Positions 43,369 through 53,225 are shown, counted from the first letter of the stretch. The stretch is 64,000 nt of DNA from Phycisphaerales bacterium (GCA_025361735.1 JANYKD010000055.1:1-64000); one strand, 5' to 3'. Made by a program: numbers and translations. Notes: generated from the sequence alone by a model not told the origin.

Positions 43369-43806
43369 CTATTGGCGCACCAGGGCGGCCAGCCGCCGCC
43401 GTTCTGTACGCAACTCGCTGGACAACTCCTCGACGCTCCGGATCTTCCGTAAGCGAGACAGTGCACTGTCGATTGCCCGCAACACACGAGGGAGCAGCGG
43501 CCGGTGCGCGAGCCAGAACGAATCCGGCAGCCGAACGACTGCGGCCAGCAGGTCGCCGGGGTAGAAACTGCCCTCTGCCAACGGATGGGCCTCAAGGTGA
43601 TCCAGTGCGCGGGGTACAAGATACTTGATGCCGATCTGCTGGCCGATCATGATCCGCAGGTCACCGAGCCGGTATTTTTTGAGCGGCACTCGCCGCAGCC
43701 GGTGAGCGTTTCGCACCAGCGAACTATCGCATGTGGGTGGTCCCCATTCAACGCCCTCCAGTTCGTCGAGCGTCTGGTCGGAGATGGAGCGTAACCGCTG
43801 CGGCAT
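43369..43806 (-). CDS. CdiI-family contact-dependent inhibition immunity protein
   Basis: The 145-residue protein has the pattern of the CdiI-like immunity family: LDELEGVEWGPP, SLVRNAHRLRRVPLKKYRLG, DLRIMIGQQIGIKYLVPRAL, SFYPGDLLAAV. Related proteins protect against CdiA or other polymorphic toxins. No CdiA, CdiB or other toxin gene is near, so it is an orphan. It converges on the abiE operon. Confidence 0.75.
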   Translation of the reverse strand: MPQRLRSISDQTLDELEGVEWGPPTCDSSLVRNAHRLRRVPLKKYRLGDLRIMIGQQIGIKYLVPRALDHLEAHPLAEGSFYPGDLLAAVVRLPDSFWLAHRPLLPRVLRAIDSALSRLRKIRSVEELSSELRTERRRLAALVRQ

Positions 43807-43837
43807 GAATTGCCACCATCATATTGTCCACTCTCCG

Positions 43838-44680
43838 CTACGCAACGCGGAACTTGAACTGATGCACGTTGCACTCGCCGCTGCGGAACAAAGCCGCACA
43901 GCCGGTGAGGTATTTCATGTAGGACAGATAAGTGTCCTCGCCGGCGACGGCGATGGCATCGGCGCGGCGGGATTCGAGATTCGCGGCCCAACGGTCGAGC
44001 GTCAGGGCGTAGTGCGGACGGAGGCTTTCGACATGCACGAGTTCCATGCTCGCGGCGCGGGCGGCGGCGATCAACAACTCCGGCGGAGGGACGTCGCCGC
44101 CGGGGAATATCTCGGTGGCGATGAAGTGGACGAAACGCAGGAAATCCCAGTCCTCATTGGGTTTGCCGATGGTGATGGTATGCAGCAGCAGCACGCCGTC
44201 CGGCGGGAGAATTGAGCGGCAGCGGGAGAAGAAAGCGGGATAACGGTTGCGGCCGAAATGCTCGAAGGCACCGATCGAGACGATGCGGTCGACCTTTTCG
44301 TCAAATGTTTCCCAGCCCTGCAGGCGGAATTCCAGCCCCGGCCGGCCGGCCGCCAGTTTCTGGTCGTGGGCCAACTGGTTCTGGCTGATGGTCAGGCCGA
44401 TCACGTTCGCGCCGTAGTGCTCGTGGGCGCGCACGGCCGTGGCGCCCCAGCCGCAGCCAATGTCCAGCAGGCGGTGCCCCGGGCGCAGTTCGCACTTGCC
44501 CAGGGAAAGATCGATCTTGGCCAGTTGCGCGTCGGCCAGGGTTGTCTGCGGTGTGTCAAACTTCGCACACGAATAGGTCATCGACGGATCGAGGAACAGG
44601 GCGAAGAACTCGTCTCCGAGGTCGTAGTGGGCCTGCACGCGCTTGAAGTCGACACCGGCCGGGCGGCGGTTGGTATTCAT
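43838..44680 (-). CDS. Cyclopropane-fatty-acyl-phospholipid synthase-like methyltransferase
   Basis: SAM-dependent methyltransferase of 280 residues. VQAHYDLGDEFFALFLDPSM and MTYSCAKF form the typical N-terminus of CFA synthases, LLDIGCGWGATAVRAHEHYG is SAM motif I, and SIGAFEHFGRNRYPAFF and EIFPGGDVP are further CFA landmarks. It would modify unsaturated membrane lipids. It lacks the long N-terminal extension of E. coli Cfa, as in mycolic-acid-type synthases. The ATG at 44680 removes a repeat-derived extension. Confidence 0.88.
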   Translation of the reverse strand: MNTNRRPAGVDFKRVQAHYDLGDEFFALFLDPSMTYSCAKFDTPQTTLADAQLAKIDLSLGKCELRPGHRLLDIGCGWGATAVRAHEHYGANVIGLTISQNQLAHDQKLAAGRPGLEFRLQGWETFDEKVDRIVSIGAFEHFGRNRYPAFFSRCRSILPPDGVLLLHTITIGKPNEDWDFLRFVHFIATEIFPGGDVPPPELLIAAARAASMELVHVESLRPHYALTLDRWAANLESRRADAIAVAGEDTYLSYMKYLTGCAALFRSGECNVHQFKFRVA

Positions 44681-44720
44681 GGGCAAGTATAGGATCGGCC
44701 GGAATGATCCCGCCGAAAAT

Positions 44721-44749
44721 GTGCCGCCGGTGTCCTCACCGGCGGCACT
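44721..44749. repeat. GCCGCCGGTGTCCTCACCGGCGGC palindrome, copy 1
   Basis: GTGCCGCCGGTGTCCTCACC plus GGCGGCAC is a near-perfect palindrome. Its reverse complement is found at 48912-48937, so the giant glycosidase gene is bracketed by an inverted pair. Confidence 0.8.
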
Positions 44750-44793
44750 GAATCGTCGCACGCGCCTGCCCTGCCATGCCGACGGAATCGGCC

Positions 44794-47700
44794 TCATGCA
44801 AAGATTTCCCGATCAAAGTAGCGAAGCTCCACATCGTGAATCCCGCACGACGCAGTTCCGCCGGAGGTGACCAGGATGATCTCATTGTCCCGGCCGAAAC
44901 GGAACCAGGGCGTGACATTCAGGTCGATGTCGGGCCCGATCCAATGGTGGAAGCGCATCACATAGTGGCCGTTGACGATCACGCCGTGGAGCACGCCTGC
45001 TTTGGCGGCGGCGTGGATCACGACGTTGCGCGCCGCCTGCTTCGCATCGCCGCGGACCCCGCGCCGGGCGACCATGCAGGCCGACTTCTCCGTCAGCGGC
45101 GCCGGACTCGCGTAGGTCAGGCCATCGGAAGAGAGGGCCCAGTCGCCCGAGAGATCCTGACGGGCCGCGGGATTGGGGACGTGCGCGAGCCAGACACTGC
45201 CGCGCGGGCCGACGAGCGGCCGCTTGCCGGAGAAGATCACCGCGAGCACATGGGAACTGCCGGGCGTCAGGGTGTCGGTCAGATCATCGCCGGGGATTCC
45301 ATCAGCCAGTGCTCGATCGCGCAGGGGCTTGCCGTCGAGATAGACGCGGCCGGTGTCGGAGAAGGTCCAGCCCGCCCAGCTTTGCACCCAGAGCATGATC
45401 CGGCCGGAGGTCCAGATCGCGGGAACCTTGAAATGCTTGCGCAAGACGCCTTGGCGCACATCGGGATGGTCGGGCGGATTGACGATCTCAAAACGCAGGC
45501 GTTCCCAGCGCGAATCGTCCACGGCGCTCGCCGCCAGTGCGGCCGCCTCTTCGGGCGTCAGCGCCTGGGCGGGTAACGGTTTGAAAGCCCAATCTTCGGT
45601 CAAATCCAATACAAGTTTCGGCTGGGGTGGCGCCAGCGGCTTGCCGGGCGACTGCGTGCCGCTCCACCAGCTGCGCTGAAGTTCGAACCAGCGCTCGGGA
45701 GCGGCCGCGATCTGGTTGCGCGGCGTGTAGAACGCGCGTGTTTCCATGGGCTCGAACTGGAGATTCGCCAGCCGGGACCCGTCGGCCGCGGATTCCACGG
45801 GCACGGCCGCCAGCGTGGTGACGTCGATCGCCGACGTGGGTTTGAGACCATCGCGGAAGACCAGGCTCGTAGTGGACGGTTTGTTCGAGTCGTTCCACAA
45901 CACCAAGACATCGTAAAGACCATTGTTGCTGACATACCGCCGCATGAGCACGCGCGAGGTGGTCGCCGCGGGAATCCGCGGGATGCCCTGCCACTGGATG
46001 ATCTCCGAGAACAGGCGGCTGGTGGCTTCGGGATTGCGGGCGCCGCGGTCGTCGGCCCATTTGACACCGACATGGATGATCGCGCCCTTGCCCAGCCGGC
46101 GCATGCCGACGGCCGTCGATCCGTCCGGCCAGAGCATCAGATCCTGACACTCGGGCAGCCGCTTTTTCAGGGTCAGCCCGTTGGCGCCATTGCTCGCCTT
46201 GGGCCAATCATCCCCCTTGAAGATATTCTGACCCGGCGCGGGAACCACATGACGTACATTGAGAACCTTGCCGTCCGCGCCATATTTGTCGATCGACGTC
46301 ACCGCGTATCCGGACAGCTTGGAAATCGGCCAACTGTCCATCTGCGTCGGGCTGTGCCGGCCGGTCTGGATGAAGGTGACGAAGACACCGCCGCCCCGGA
46401 TCCACTTTTCGATGTCTGACAATGTTTCGTCGCCCATGATGGACGTATTGGTGTCGATGACCACGCGGTACTTGGCGGCATTGCCGGAGCGGAAATCGCC
46501 CTCGTCCACCGAGTCCCGGTCATATTCGGCCAGCAAGCGGTCGCCCACGCGCCAGTTGTGCTCGCCGCACGGCAGGTTCACATTCGGATCCGCATGCAGC
46601 CAGGGGAAGCCGGTGATGCGCATCGTCTGATCACTGATCATGACCGCTACCTGCGCCGTGGGGACATGGTACTTGCCCAGCAGCCGCCAGAGGTTCAGGC
46701 TCTTCTCGAAGTAGGCGCGAACCTCCGGGTTCCAGAGGATGTCGCCGATGTGGATGAAGTAGTCCACGCCCTGGATGCCCTCCGTGCTCCACAGGCCGAG
46801 AAACCGCTTGAATTCCGGGACATCCTTGGCGCCGCTGCCGGGCTCGAGATCGGTCGGCAGGCCGATGCTGCGCGCCTGCATCGAATTCATATCCGTCCAA
46901 AAGGCGGCCATGTAACCCGTGTTGTGGAAGATGCCGCCGAAGTCGGCGCAGATGCGCTTGGTGCCGGCGGCGTACATGTCCGGGTGCATGAACACGATCG
47001 GCCGATCGGGATCGGCCTGGCGGATCATCTCGGCGCCGCGGCGAATGACCCGCAGCCGTGACCACGCCAGCCACTGGCTGAAGTCGGCCCACTGCGCGTT
47101 GGCATGCTCGCCCAGATTCGGATACTGCCGCGGCGGCTGCGGCGAGAGATAGGCGCGATAACCAAAGCGCCCGTCCGGAAGCATGACGGTAATCACGTTC
47201 TCGCCGTCAAGCAGCGAATCGGTCACCTCTACCGCCATCCAGTGCCCCTCATCGTGGCCGGGCAGCGCCTCGGCCGCGGGTTTGCCGTTGATAAACGCCA
47301 GCACCTCGTTGCCCTTCTTGCGGGTGTCGTTCATATCCCACACGTACAACCACGCGCGCGGATGCGCCTTGCGCCAGCCCGTGTCCACCGCGATATGGCG
47401 GCGGAAGACGGCCGGCTTTTTCGGCAGCAGCATGGCGATGTCGTGCCCGGGGGCAACGACCGTGGGCCACTTCGCGTCATCGAGCGATACCGCGGCCGAC
47501 GCGGCCTCGCGGGGCGCGTCGTAGCTGATGCGCCACGACCCGGTGAGATCGAGCGCCTCCGGACCCCAGCCTGCGAATGATGCCAATTCCGGCACACGCA
47601 CCTGGTCCCACGACTTCAGTGCCGCCGCATCGCCGAACCAGCGGCGGGCCACGGTGCCGACCTCGCCATATTTGGAACGCAGGAACTCGCGGTAGCCGAT

Positions 47701-48756
47701 ATCCGCCAGCGGGCCGTAGTCGATCAGCGTATCGCAGGGCCCGTGATACATTTCGCCGCGCGGCTCGAGCCAGTTGACGACGTTCTCGAACTTGCCCAGA
47801 CTGCGAATCGTCGTCTGGATCTGGGCCAGCGTCGCTTCCACAAGATCCGTCGAGCTCCAGGAGGGGATGCCCTCGTCGTAGTTCATCAGGCCGTAGAACC
47901 CGCCGATGTACTGCGGCATGCGCTGGATGGTCTGCTGGCGGTAGCGGTTGAACAGCGGCGACGGCTTGCCCTGGTCGGTGTTGATGCCGACGGGGAGTTT
48001 CAGTTCGCGGCAGCGCCGCAGGCCCCAGTCCCAGAACGACGTGTTCATGATCCCTTCCGCGGCGTCCAGGGCGACGGGCGTCTGCCAGAAGACAAAACCC
48101 AGGCCGCGTTCCTTGGCGAAATCGAACTCGGGCAGCGGATTGTAGTCTTTGATCTCTTTTCCGGCCGCGTCCCTGGGACAAGCCCACGGCGAGTAATAGA
48201 AGCGGAATCCGTAGCGATCCCAGCGATCCAGGAACATCGGCACGGCCACTTCGGGCTCGCAGGCGTCGACCTTGCGAGCCGCGCCAATACGCTCATCACA
48301 CAACGCAGGCAGACGCGCCGCATCAGCGCTGGCCACAATGAGCACGTCGCGCCCACAGCGCACGGCGACGATACCCCCCTGCCCGTCCACGCTCCGGCCT
48401 GTCAGTTTCCGCTGGCCGCTGTCGGCCGAGATCGACTTCACACCGGGGAGCAGGCCGAGGTCGGAGAGATACTTGGTATGCAACACTTTGGCCCGCTCGG
48501 CGTTCTCGCAGACAATCCGCAGGGATGACGATGCGCCGCCGGGCGCCGTCCAGAGTTCGCCGGAGAGCGTGCCGTAGCCGCGCAGGTTTACGGCCGGGAA
48601 TTCCCGCGCCTGGCCTGCGGCAGGCTGGGCGATGGCAACACCTGCGCACATCGCCATCAGGACCAGCGATGACAGCAGCAGGCTTGGGCGACAATGATTG
48701 AAGATCGTACGAAATCCGGCGACCGCGGCCGCGACACACCCACATGGCTCAAACAT
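44794..48756 (-). CDS. Giant secreted GH42-like glycosidase
   Basis: The 1,320-residue protein has a signal peptide (about 20-45, LLLSSLVLMAMCAGVAIA), an N-terminal beta-rich part, a GH-A-like TIM barrel split by an insertion (about 140-650; YNPLPEFDFAKERGLGFVFW, INTDQGKPSPLFNRY, VNWLEPRGEMYHGPCD with the acid/base Glu candidate), a GH42-type trimerisation-like domain (about 680-950), and two sugar-binding sandwiches starting DLTGSWRISYD and DLTEDWAFKPLP. The nucleophile cannot be assigned with certainty. Substrate unknown. An upstream start at 49116 is possible in frame but lacks a signal peptide. Confidence 0.72.
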   Translation of the reverse strand: MFEPCGCVAAAVAGFRTIFNHCRPSLLLSSLVLMAMCAGVAIAQPAAGQAREFPAVNLRGYGTLSGELWTAPGGASSSLRIVCENAERAKVLHTKYLSDLGLLPGVKSISADSGQRKLTGRSVDGQGGIVAVRCGRDVLIVASADAARLPALCDERIGAARKVDACEPEVAVPMFLDRWDRYGFRFYYSPWACPRDAAGKEIKDYNPLPEFDFAKERGLGFVFWQTPVALDAAEGIMNTSFWDWGLRRCRELKLPVGINTDQGKPSPLFNRYRQQTIQRMPQYIGGFYGLMNYDEGIPSWSSTDLVEATLAQIQTTIRSLGKFENVVNWLEPRGEMYHGPCDTLIDYGPLADIGYREFLRSKYGEVGTVARRWFGDAAALKSWDQVRVPELASFAGWGPEALDLTGSWRISYDAPREAASAAVSLDDAKWPTVVAPGHDIAMLLPKKPAVFRRHIAVDTGWRKAHPRAWLYVWDMNDTRKKGNEVLAFINGKPAAEALPGHDEGHWMAVEVTDSLLDGENVITVMLPDGRFGYRAYLSPQPPRQYPNLGEHANAQWADFSQWLAWSRLRVIRRGAEMIRQADPDRPIVFMHPDMYAAGTKRICADFGGIFHNTGYMAAFWTDMNSMQARSIGLPTDLEPGSGAKDVPEFKRFLGLWSTEGIQGVDYFIHIGDILWNPEVRAYFEKSLNLWRLLGKYHVPTAQVAVMISDQTMRITGFPWLHADPNVNLPCGEHNWRVGDRLLAEYDRDSVDEGDFRSGNAAKYRVVIDTNTSIMGDETLSDIEKWIRGGGVFVTFIQTGRHSPTQMDSWPISKLSGYAVTSIDKYGADGKVLNVRHVVPAPGQNIFKGDDWPKASNGANGLTLKKRLPECQDLMLWPDGSTAVGMRRLGKGAIIHVGVKWADDRGARNPEATSRLFSEIIQWQGIPRIPAATTSRVLMRRYVSNNGLYDVLVLWNDSNKPSTTSLVFRDGLKPTSAIDVTTLAAVPVESAADGSRLANLQFEPMETRAFYTPRNQIAAAPERWFELQRSWWSGTQSPGKPLAPPQPKLVLDLTEDWAFKPLPAQALTPEEAAALAASAVDDSRWERLRFEIVNPPDHPDVRQGVLRKHFKVPAIWTSGRIMLWVQSWAGWTFSDTGRVYLDGKPLRDRALADGIPGDDLTDTLTPGSSHVLAVIFSGKRPLVGPRGSVWLAHVPNPAARQDLSGDWALSSDGLTYASPAPLTEKSACMVARRGVRGDAKQAARNVVIHAAAKAGVLHGVIVNGHYVMRFHHWIGPDIDLNVTPWFRFGRDNEIILVTSGGTASCGIHDVELRYFDREIFA

Positions 48757-48911
48757 CCTTAACCGCCTCTCGAATACAGCTCGGTGACATTCACCAACTC
48801 CACGCCCGCACGATACCACAGCGCCCACCATCCGCCCACTCCACATACGTGTGAACAGGACTTCGGGCCTCACTGGCAGTGTTTGGAGTGTTTCAGGCAT
48901 GTCCCGGGATT

Positions 48912-48937
48912 CCGCCGGTGAGGACACCGGCGGCACC
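48912..48937. repeat. GCCGCCGGTGTCCTCACCGGCGGC palindrome, copy 2 (inverted)
   Basis: CCGCCGGTGAGGACACCGGC followed by GGCAC is the reverse complement of the copy at 44721-44749. It lies in the gap between the giant glycosidase gene and the divergent membrane-protein gene. Confidence 0.8.
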
Positions 48938-49042
48938 ACATGCGATTGCCCTGCCCGCCACACTCCTTGTCGGCACTGATCTGGCATCATCTCGCCCCAT
49001 CGGCTAGACTGCGGCCATCGCCAATACACTTGGAGGCACGCC

Positions 49043-49594
49043 ATGATTATCGTCTTTGGCTCGCGGCTCTTCGGCAAAGTTGATGAGATCCCCGGGATCG
49101 GCCACGTCGCCACCAAATTCGTCCACCTCGACTATTTCCCGCTGGTGCCCACCGAATCATGGTTCATCATCGAACAATCCGGCAACGGTTGGCGCGGCGC
49201 GAGGGTCGGCATCAGCGCCAAGTCGATTCTGATCGCGTGGTTCCGGGTTGCCCTGGTCCTGGCGATCGTGATCGCGAGCATCACAGGAGCCCTGTTTGTC
49301 GCCGGCAATCGCGCGGGACTCATGGACGGCATCCTGCTTCTGGCAGGCGCTGTCGCCGGCATTGCCCTGTTCATCGGCACGTACAAACTCCGCGGGATCG
49401 GCAAGGCCACTCCCGCGCGGGCCGAGGCGCTCCTGCAGGGTCTGGGCATGTCGCAGGATGCGATCACCGCCATGATGCAGCAGATCTACGCCGAGGTGCC
49501 CGCCGGCGGTTTCCCCGTCGTCCCGATCCGGCCGCCGCAGTTGCCGCCCGCCGGCACATTCGAGATTCAGTCGTCAGCGACGACGCAGCGGTAA
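49043..49594 (+). CDS. Unknown two-helix membrane protein
   Basis: The 183-residue protein begins with a beta-like region (FGSRLFGKVDEIPGIGHVAT, FVHLDYFPLVPTESW), then two membrane helices (about 71-92 and 95-113) and a C-terminal cytoplasmic part with a Pro-rich end. The FGSR...FVHLDYFPLVP pattern occurs in uncharacterised planctomycete and proteobacterial membrane proteins (recalled, not searched). GGAGG precedes the ATG. No function can be given. Confidence 0.7.
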   Translation: MIIVFGSRLFGKVDEIPGIGHVATKFVHLDYFPLVPTESWFIIEQSGNGWRGARVGISAKSILIAWFRVALVLAIVIASITGALFVAGNRAGLMDGILLLAGAVAGIALFIGTYKLRGIGKATPARAEALLQGLGMSQDAITAMMQQIYAEVPAGGFPVVPIRPPQLPPAGTFEIQSSATTQR

Positions 49595-49739
49595 CCCCTT
49601 CTCTGCGGCCGTGATCGCGAGACCGCTATTCCGGCCGTGCAGAAGCACGGCCCTCCCGGATGTCTGGTCACGCCTCCATTGATCGTCGACCACTCTCTTT
49701 TGCTCCCGCTGTCGGCTCGCCCTACAATGTCCGACTGCT

Positions 49740-50636
49740 ATGTCCCTGCCCCTGAAAATACTCGAGGCCGCACCGGCCGGTGTCGTCCGCAAACCCGCCT
49801 GGCTGAAGATGAAGATGCCCGGCGGCGAGAGCTATGGCAAACTGTTGAACCTGGTCAACGGCCACCGGCTGCACACGGTCTGCCAGTCCGCCAAGTGCCC
49901 GAACATGGGTGAGTGCTGGAACGCGGGCACGGCGACGTTGATGATCCTCGGCGATGTCTGCACGCGCTCGTGCGGGTTTTGCCACATCGCGACCGGGCGG
50001 CCGCCCACGCTGGACACGGACGAGCCGCGCCGCGTGGGTGAGGCCGTGCGGCTGATGAACCTGCGCCACGTTGTGATCACCTCGGTCAACCGCGACGAAC
50101 TGCCCGACGGCGGGGCGGCCATCTGGGCCGAGACCATCCGCCAGATCCGCCTGCAGTCGCCCGGCGTCACCATCGAAGTGCTCATCCCGGATTTTTGCGG
50201 CGATGAGAAGGCGATCCAGGTTGTCCTGGACCAGCGGCCGGATATTCTCAATCACAACCTCGAAACCGTGCCCCGGCGGTACAAGGGCGTCAGGCCGCAG
50301 GCGAAGTATCCGCGATCGCTCAAGGTGCTGCAGATCGCCAAACAGCAACGATTCACGACCAAGACCGGCATCATGCTGGGCCTGGGCGAGGAAGAGGCCG
50401 AGGTCGACGCCGTGCTGGATGACCTGGTGGCCATCTCCTGCGACATCATGACCATCGGCCAATACCTCCAGCCGACGCCGAATCACCTGGCCGTCGAGCG
50501 CTGGGTACACCCGGATGAATTCGCAATGTGGAAGCAGCGAGGCGAAAGCCGCGGGTTGAAACACGTCGAATCCGGGCCGATGGTGCGATCGAGCTACCAC
50601 GCGGAGAAGCAGGCGCAACCACACCCTGCGGCGTAG
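49740..50636 (+). CDS. lipA: Lipoyl synthase
   Basis: Radical SAM enzyme of 298 residues that inserts sulfur into octanoyl groups on lipoyl proteins. It has both cluster motifs: [12 protein letters not shown] (auxiliary cluster) and CTRSCGFC (radical SAM cluster). [10 protein letters not shown] at the C-terminus carries the conserved Ser ligand of the auxiliary cluster. Length is normal. No lipB or lplA is adjacent. Confidence 0.96.
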   Translation: MSLPLKILEAAPAGVVRKPAWLKMKMPGGESYGKLLNLVNGHRLHTVCQSAKCPNMGECWNAGTATLMILGDVCTRSCGFCHIATGRPPTLDTDEPRRVGEAVRLMNLRHVVITSVNRDELPDGGAAIWAETIRQIRLQSPGVTIEVLIPDFCGDEKAIQVVLDQRPDILNHNLETVPRRYKGVRPQAKYPRSLKVLQIAKQQRFTTKTGIMLGLGEEEAEVDAVLDDLVAISCDIMTIGQYLQPTPNHLAVERWVHPDEFAMWKQRGESRGLKHVESGPMVRSSYHAEKQAQPHPAA

Positions 50637-50796
50637 ATCTGGCAAGGCCAGGGCGGTGTCGGCGACGCGACTGTCCATGTCGTGCGACAGACCGCTCGGC
50701 GAGCGGTCCCTACCGAGAATCTGGGGCAATGCGAGGTAGATCCTGAGTTTCACTCCGCCGCTCCACTCGCCTCGCACCTCCGGTTACACTGCCATT

Positions 50797-51885
50797 ATGA
50801 GACACCTCACGCGAAGGACGATCACGCTCGTTCCGGCTGTCCTGGTTCTCTTTACACTCGTTGGCTCGGCGCCAGCCATCGCCGGGGATGCGAAACAACC
50901 GCCGCAACGCGATGTGACGTTCATCTCCACATCCGACTGCCATTACCGGGAACTGGATCGGAAGGACAATTACAACGAACTCAACCGCGCCTCGGTCGAG
51001 GCGATGAACGCGATCGAGAGCGCGAAATGGCCGGAGAAGCTGGGTGGTGATGCGATCGGGAAACCGCGTGGCGTGGTGGTGCTGGGGGACTGCATCGACG
51101 ACGGGGACATGGTGAAGAATGGCCGGGTGATTTCGGAGGAACAATACAGGTGTTTCATTGCTGACTTCGGGCTTGATGGGACCAACGGGTTGCTGAAGTA
51201 TCCGGCGTTTGAAGGCTGGGGGAATCACGACGGCCCGCCTGAAGGCAAGAGCAAGTCGGGATTCAGTTTCCAGGCGAATTTGAAGAAAAGAAACCAGGCA
51301 CGCAAGGAGAAAGGGCTCATCTCCAACCTCTCGGAGAATGGGTTGCACTATTCATGGGACTGGGACGATGTCCACTTTGTGCAACTCAACCTCTATCCGG
51401 CCGACCAGCAGCGAGAAGGCGTACGCTACTCGCCGGTGTGGCACGACCCGCAGGGGTCGCTCGCGTTTCTGAAGAAGGACCTGGCCGAGAAAGTCGGCAA
51501 TAGCGGCCGGCCGGTGGTGCTGCTGAGCCACTGCGGCTTTGACACGAACTGGTGGATCGAGCCTGACTGGAAGGATGCCTACGACGCTGCCAAGGCGTTC
51601 AACGTGATTCTCTTCATCTACGGCCACACCGGCACCGGCCTGAAGGACTGGGCGCCGGCGGGCGAGGCGAAGAAGTGGACCTGCATCAACGACGGCAACC
51701 TGACGGCCGGGTTTTTCGTGATCCAGATCAGCGGCGACCGCGTGCGCGCGGCGTATCGCACGAAGTTCGAGTTCAAGACGACCAAGCAGGCCGACGGCAC
51801 TGTTGAGCGGAAGTGGGATGGAAAGTGGGAATGGCGCTGGCCGCTGGATCGGCGGATTGGTGCGACATCCGGAGAAAGACGATGA
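50797..51885 (+). CDS. Secreted calcineurin-like metallophosphoesterase
   Basis: The 362-residue protein has a signal peptide (MRHLTRRTITLVPAVLVLFT and following to about 30) and the metallophosphoesterase motifs in order: STSDCHY (44-50), VVLGDCIDDGD (95-104), GWGNHDGPP, VLLSHCGFD and IYGHTGTG. The substrate is unknown. Its stop overlaps the next start (ATGA), so it forms an operon with the GH105 gene. Confidence 0.85.
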   Translation: MRHLTRRTITLVPAVLVLFTLVGSAPAIAGDAKQPPQRDVTFISTSDCHYRELDRKDNYNELNRASVEAMNAIESAKWPEKLGGDAIGKPRGVVVLGDCIDDGDMVKNGRVISEEQYRCFIADFGLDGTNGLLKYPAFEGWGNHDGPPEGKSKSGFSFQANLKKRNQARKEKGLISNLSENGLHYSWDWDDVHFVQLNLYPADQQREGVRYSPVWHDPQGSLAFLKKDLAEKVGNSGRPVVLLSHCGFDTNWWIEPDWKDAYDAAKAFNVILFIYGHTGTGLKDWAPAGEAKKWTCINDGNLTAGFFVIQISGDRVRAAYRTKFEFKTTKQADGTVERKWDGKWEWRWPLDRRIGATSGERR

Positions 51886-53006
51886 ATATGGCGCGATCTC
51901 TCTGTCTACTATTTGGCATGGCATTCATGGCCGCAGTCGCTCGTGGACAGGATGCCGATGTCTTCTCCCCTGCTGAGGTGCATCGGCTGATGGTCCTGGT
52001 CAACAAGTGGCAGGTGGCCCATCCGACGATGAAGCCGGGCGATCGGAACTGGGAGCGAGCCACCTGGTACACGGGCGTGATGGCGGCTTACAAGGCCACG
52101 CGCGATCCGCGGTTCTTCGAGCAGGCGATGGCGTGGGGCAAGGGACATCAGTGGCAGGTGGGAACTGAGACATCGGGGTCCAACCGGCTTTTCTGCGTGG
52201 AGACCTGGGCCGAACTGTGCTTGGAAACGGGCGACAAGCGGCTGATCGAGCCGGCGGTCAAGTGGCTCGATACGCCCGCGCCGAACTCGCCGGCGGGGGC
52301 GAGAGTCTGGTACTTCGAGGATGGGCGGCGCTACGCGGATTCGCTCTACGGGGCGCCTGCGCTGGCGATGCTGGCCAAGGCGACGGGCGAGCACAGATAC
52401 CTCGACACGATGAACGCGTTCTGGCAGGATGTCAGCGAGGAGATCTTCGACAAGGAAGAGGGGCTATATTACCGCGACAAGCGATTCATCGGGCAGAAGT
52501 CGCCGGCCGGGAAGAAGGTGCTCTGGTCGCGCGGGAACGGGTGGGTGATGGGCGGGATTGTCCGCGTGCTGGAGTATTTGCCGGACGACGAGCCCACGCG
52601 GGCGAAGTATGTCGAACTGCTCAAGACGATGTCGGCGGCCGTGGCGCGGCGACAGGGCGCAGATGGGCTGTGGCGGCCGAATCTAGATGATGCGGATCAT
52701 GTCCCCTTTTCCGAGAGCAGCGGCACGGGATTCTTCTGCTATGCGATGACGTGGGGCATCAACCGCGGGATCCTGGATCGCGCGGTCTACGAACCGGTGG
52801 TGCGAAAGGCGTGGAAGGGTTTGGCCGGAGTGGTCAGCGCTGATGGCAAGGTGCAATGGGGCCAGCCCGTGGGCGATCGGCCGGCGAATGTGAAAGAGAC
52901 GCTGACACATGAGTACGTGAGCGGGACGTTTCTGCTGGCTGGCAGCGAGATGTACCGCATGGTTGGCGGTAAGGCGATGACGACGACACGTCCGGCGAAG
53001 GAATGA
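51882..53006 (+). CDS. Secreted GH105 unsaturated rhamnogalacturonyl/glucuronyl hydrolase
   Basis: The 374-residue protein has a signal peptide (NMARSLCLLFGMAFMAAVAR) and the GH88/GH105 alpha/alpha barrel. Family landmarks include ATWYTGVMAAYKATRD, DSLYGAPALAMLAKATGEHR with the catalytic Asp, and VLWSRGNGWVMGGIVRVLEY. Such enzymes remove the unsaturated uronic acid left by polysaccharide lyases from rhamnogalacturonan, releasing rhamnose-containing products. RhaB at 13.5-15 kb would then use the rhamnose. A lyase is not in the window. Confidence 0.88.
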   Translation: MNMARSLCLLFGMAFMAAVARGQDADVFSPAEVHRLMVLVNKWQVAHPTMKPGDRNWERATWYTGVMAAYKATRDPRFFEQAMAWGKGHQWQVGTETSGSNRLFCVETWAELCLETGDKRLIEPAVKWLDTPAPNSPAGARVWYFEDGRRYADSLYGAPALAMLAKATGEHRYLDTMNAFWQDVSEEIFDKEEGLYYRDKRFIGQKSPAGKKVLWSRGNGWVMGGIVRVLEYLPDDEPTRAKYVELLKTMSAAVARRQGADGLWRPNLDDADHVPFSESSGTGFFCYAMTWGINRGILDRAVYEPVVRKAWKGLAGVVSADGKVQWGQPVGDRPANVKETLTHEYVSGTFLLAGSEMYRMVGGKAMTTTRPAKE

Positions 53007-53225
53007 TGATCGGAAATGCGCGGGAGCCTGCCGGCCAAGGGAGGAGAGAACACACGGTGATGCGGATGGGCGACACACGATCTCGGTTGTGATAAAGTGG
53101 GGCCTACGGCAGTGAGGTCATTGCGGAGCATGATGATGGAATCACGGTCTTCGGACGAACGAGGCGAGCCAACGGAACTGGGTCCGAGGGTCCAAGTATC
53201 ACATCCACATGGTTATTTGCTGCCG

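Noticed and set aside
44794-49116. Longer start for the giant glycosidase at 49116
   Set aside because: The extra 120 residues include translated repeat sequence and overlap the divergent gene at 49043; the signal peptide follows the start at 48756.
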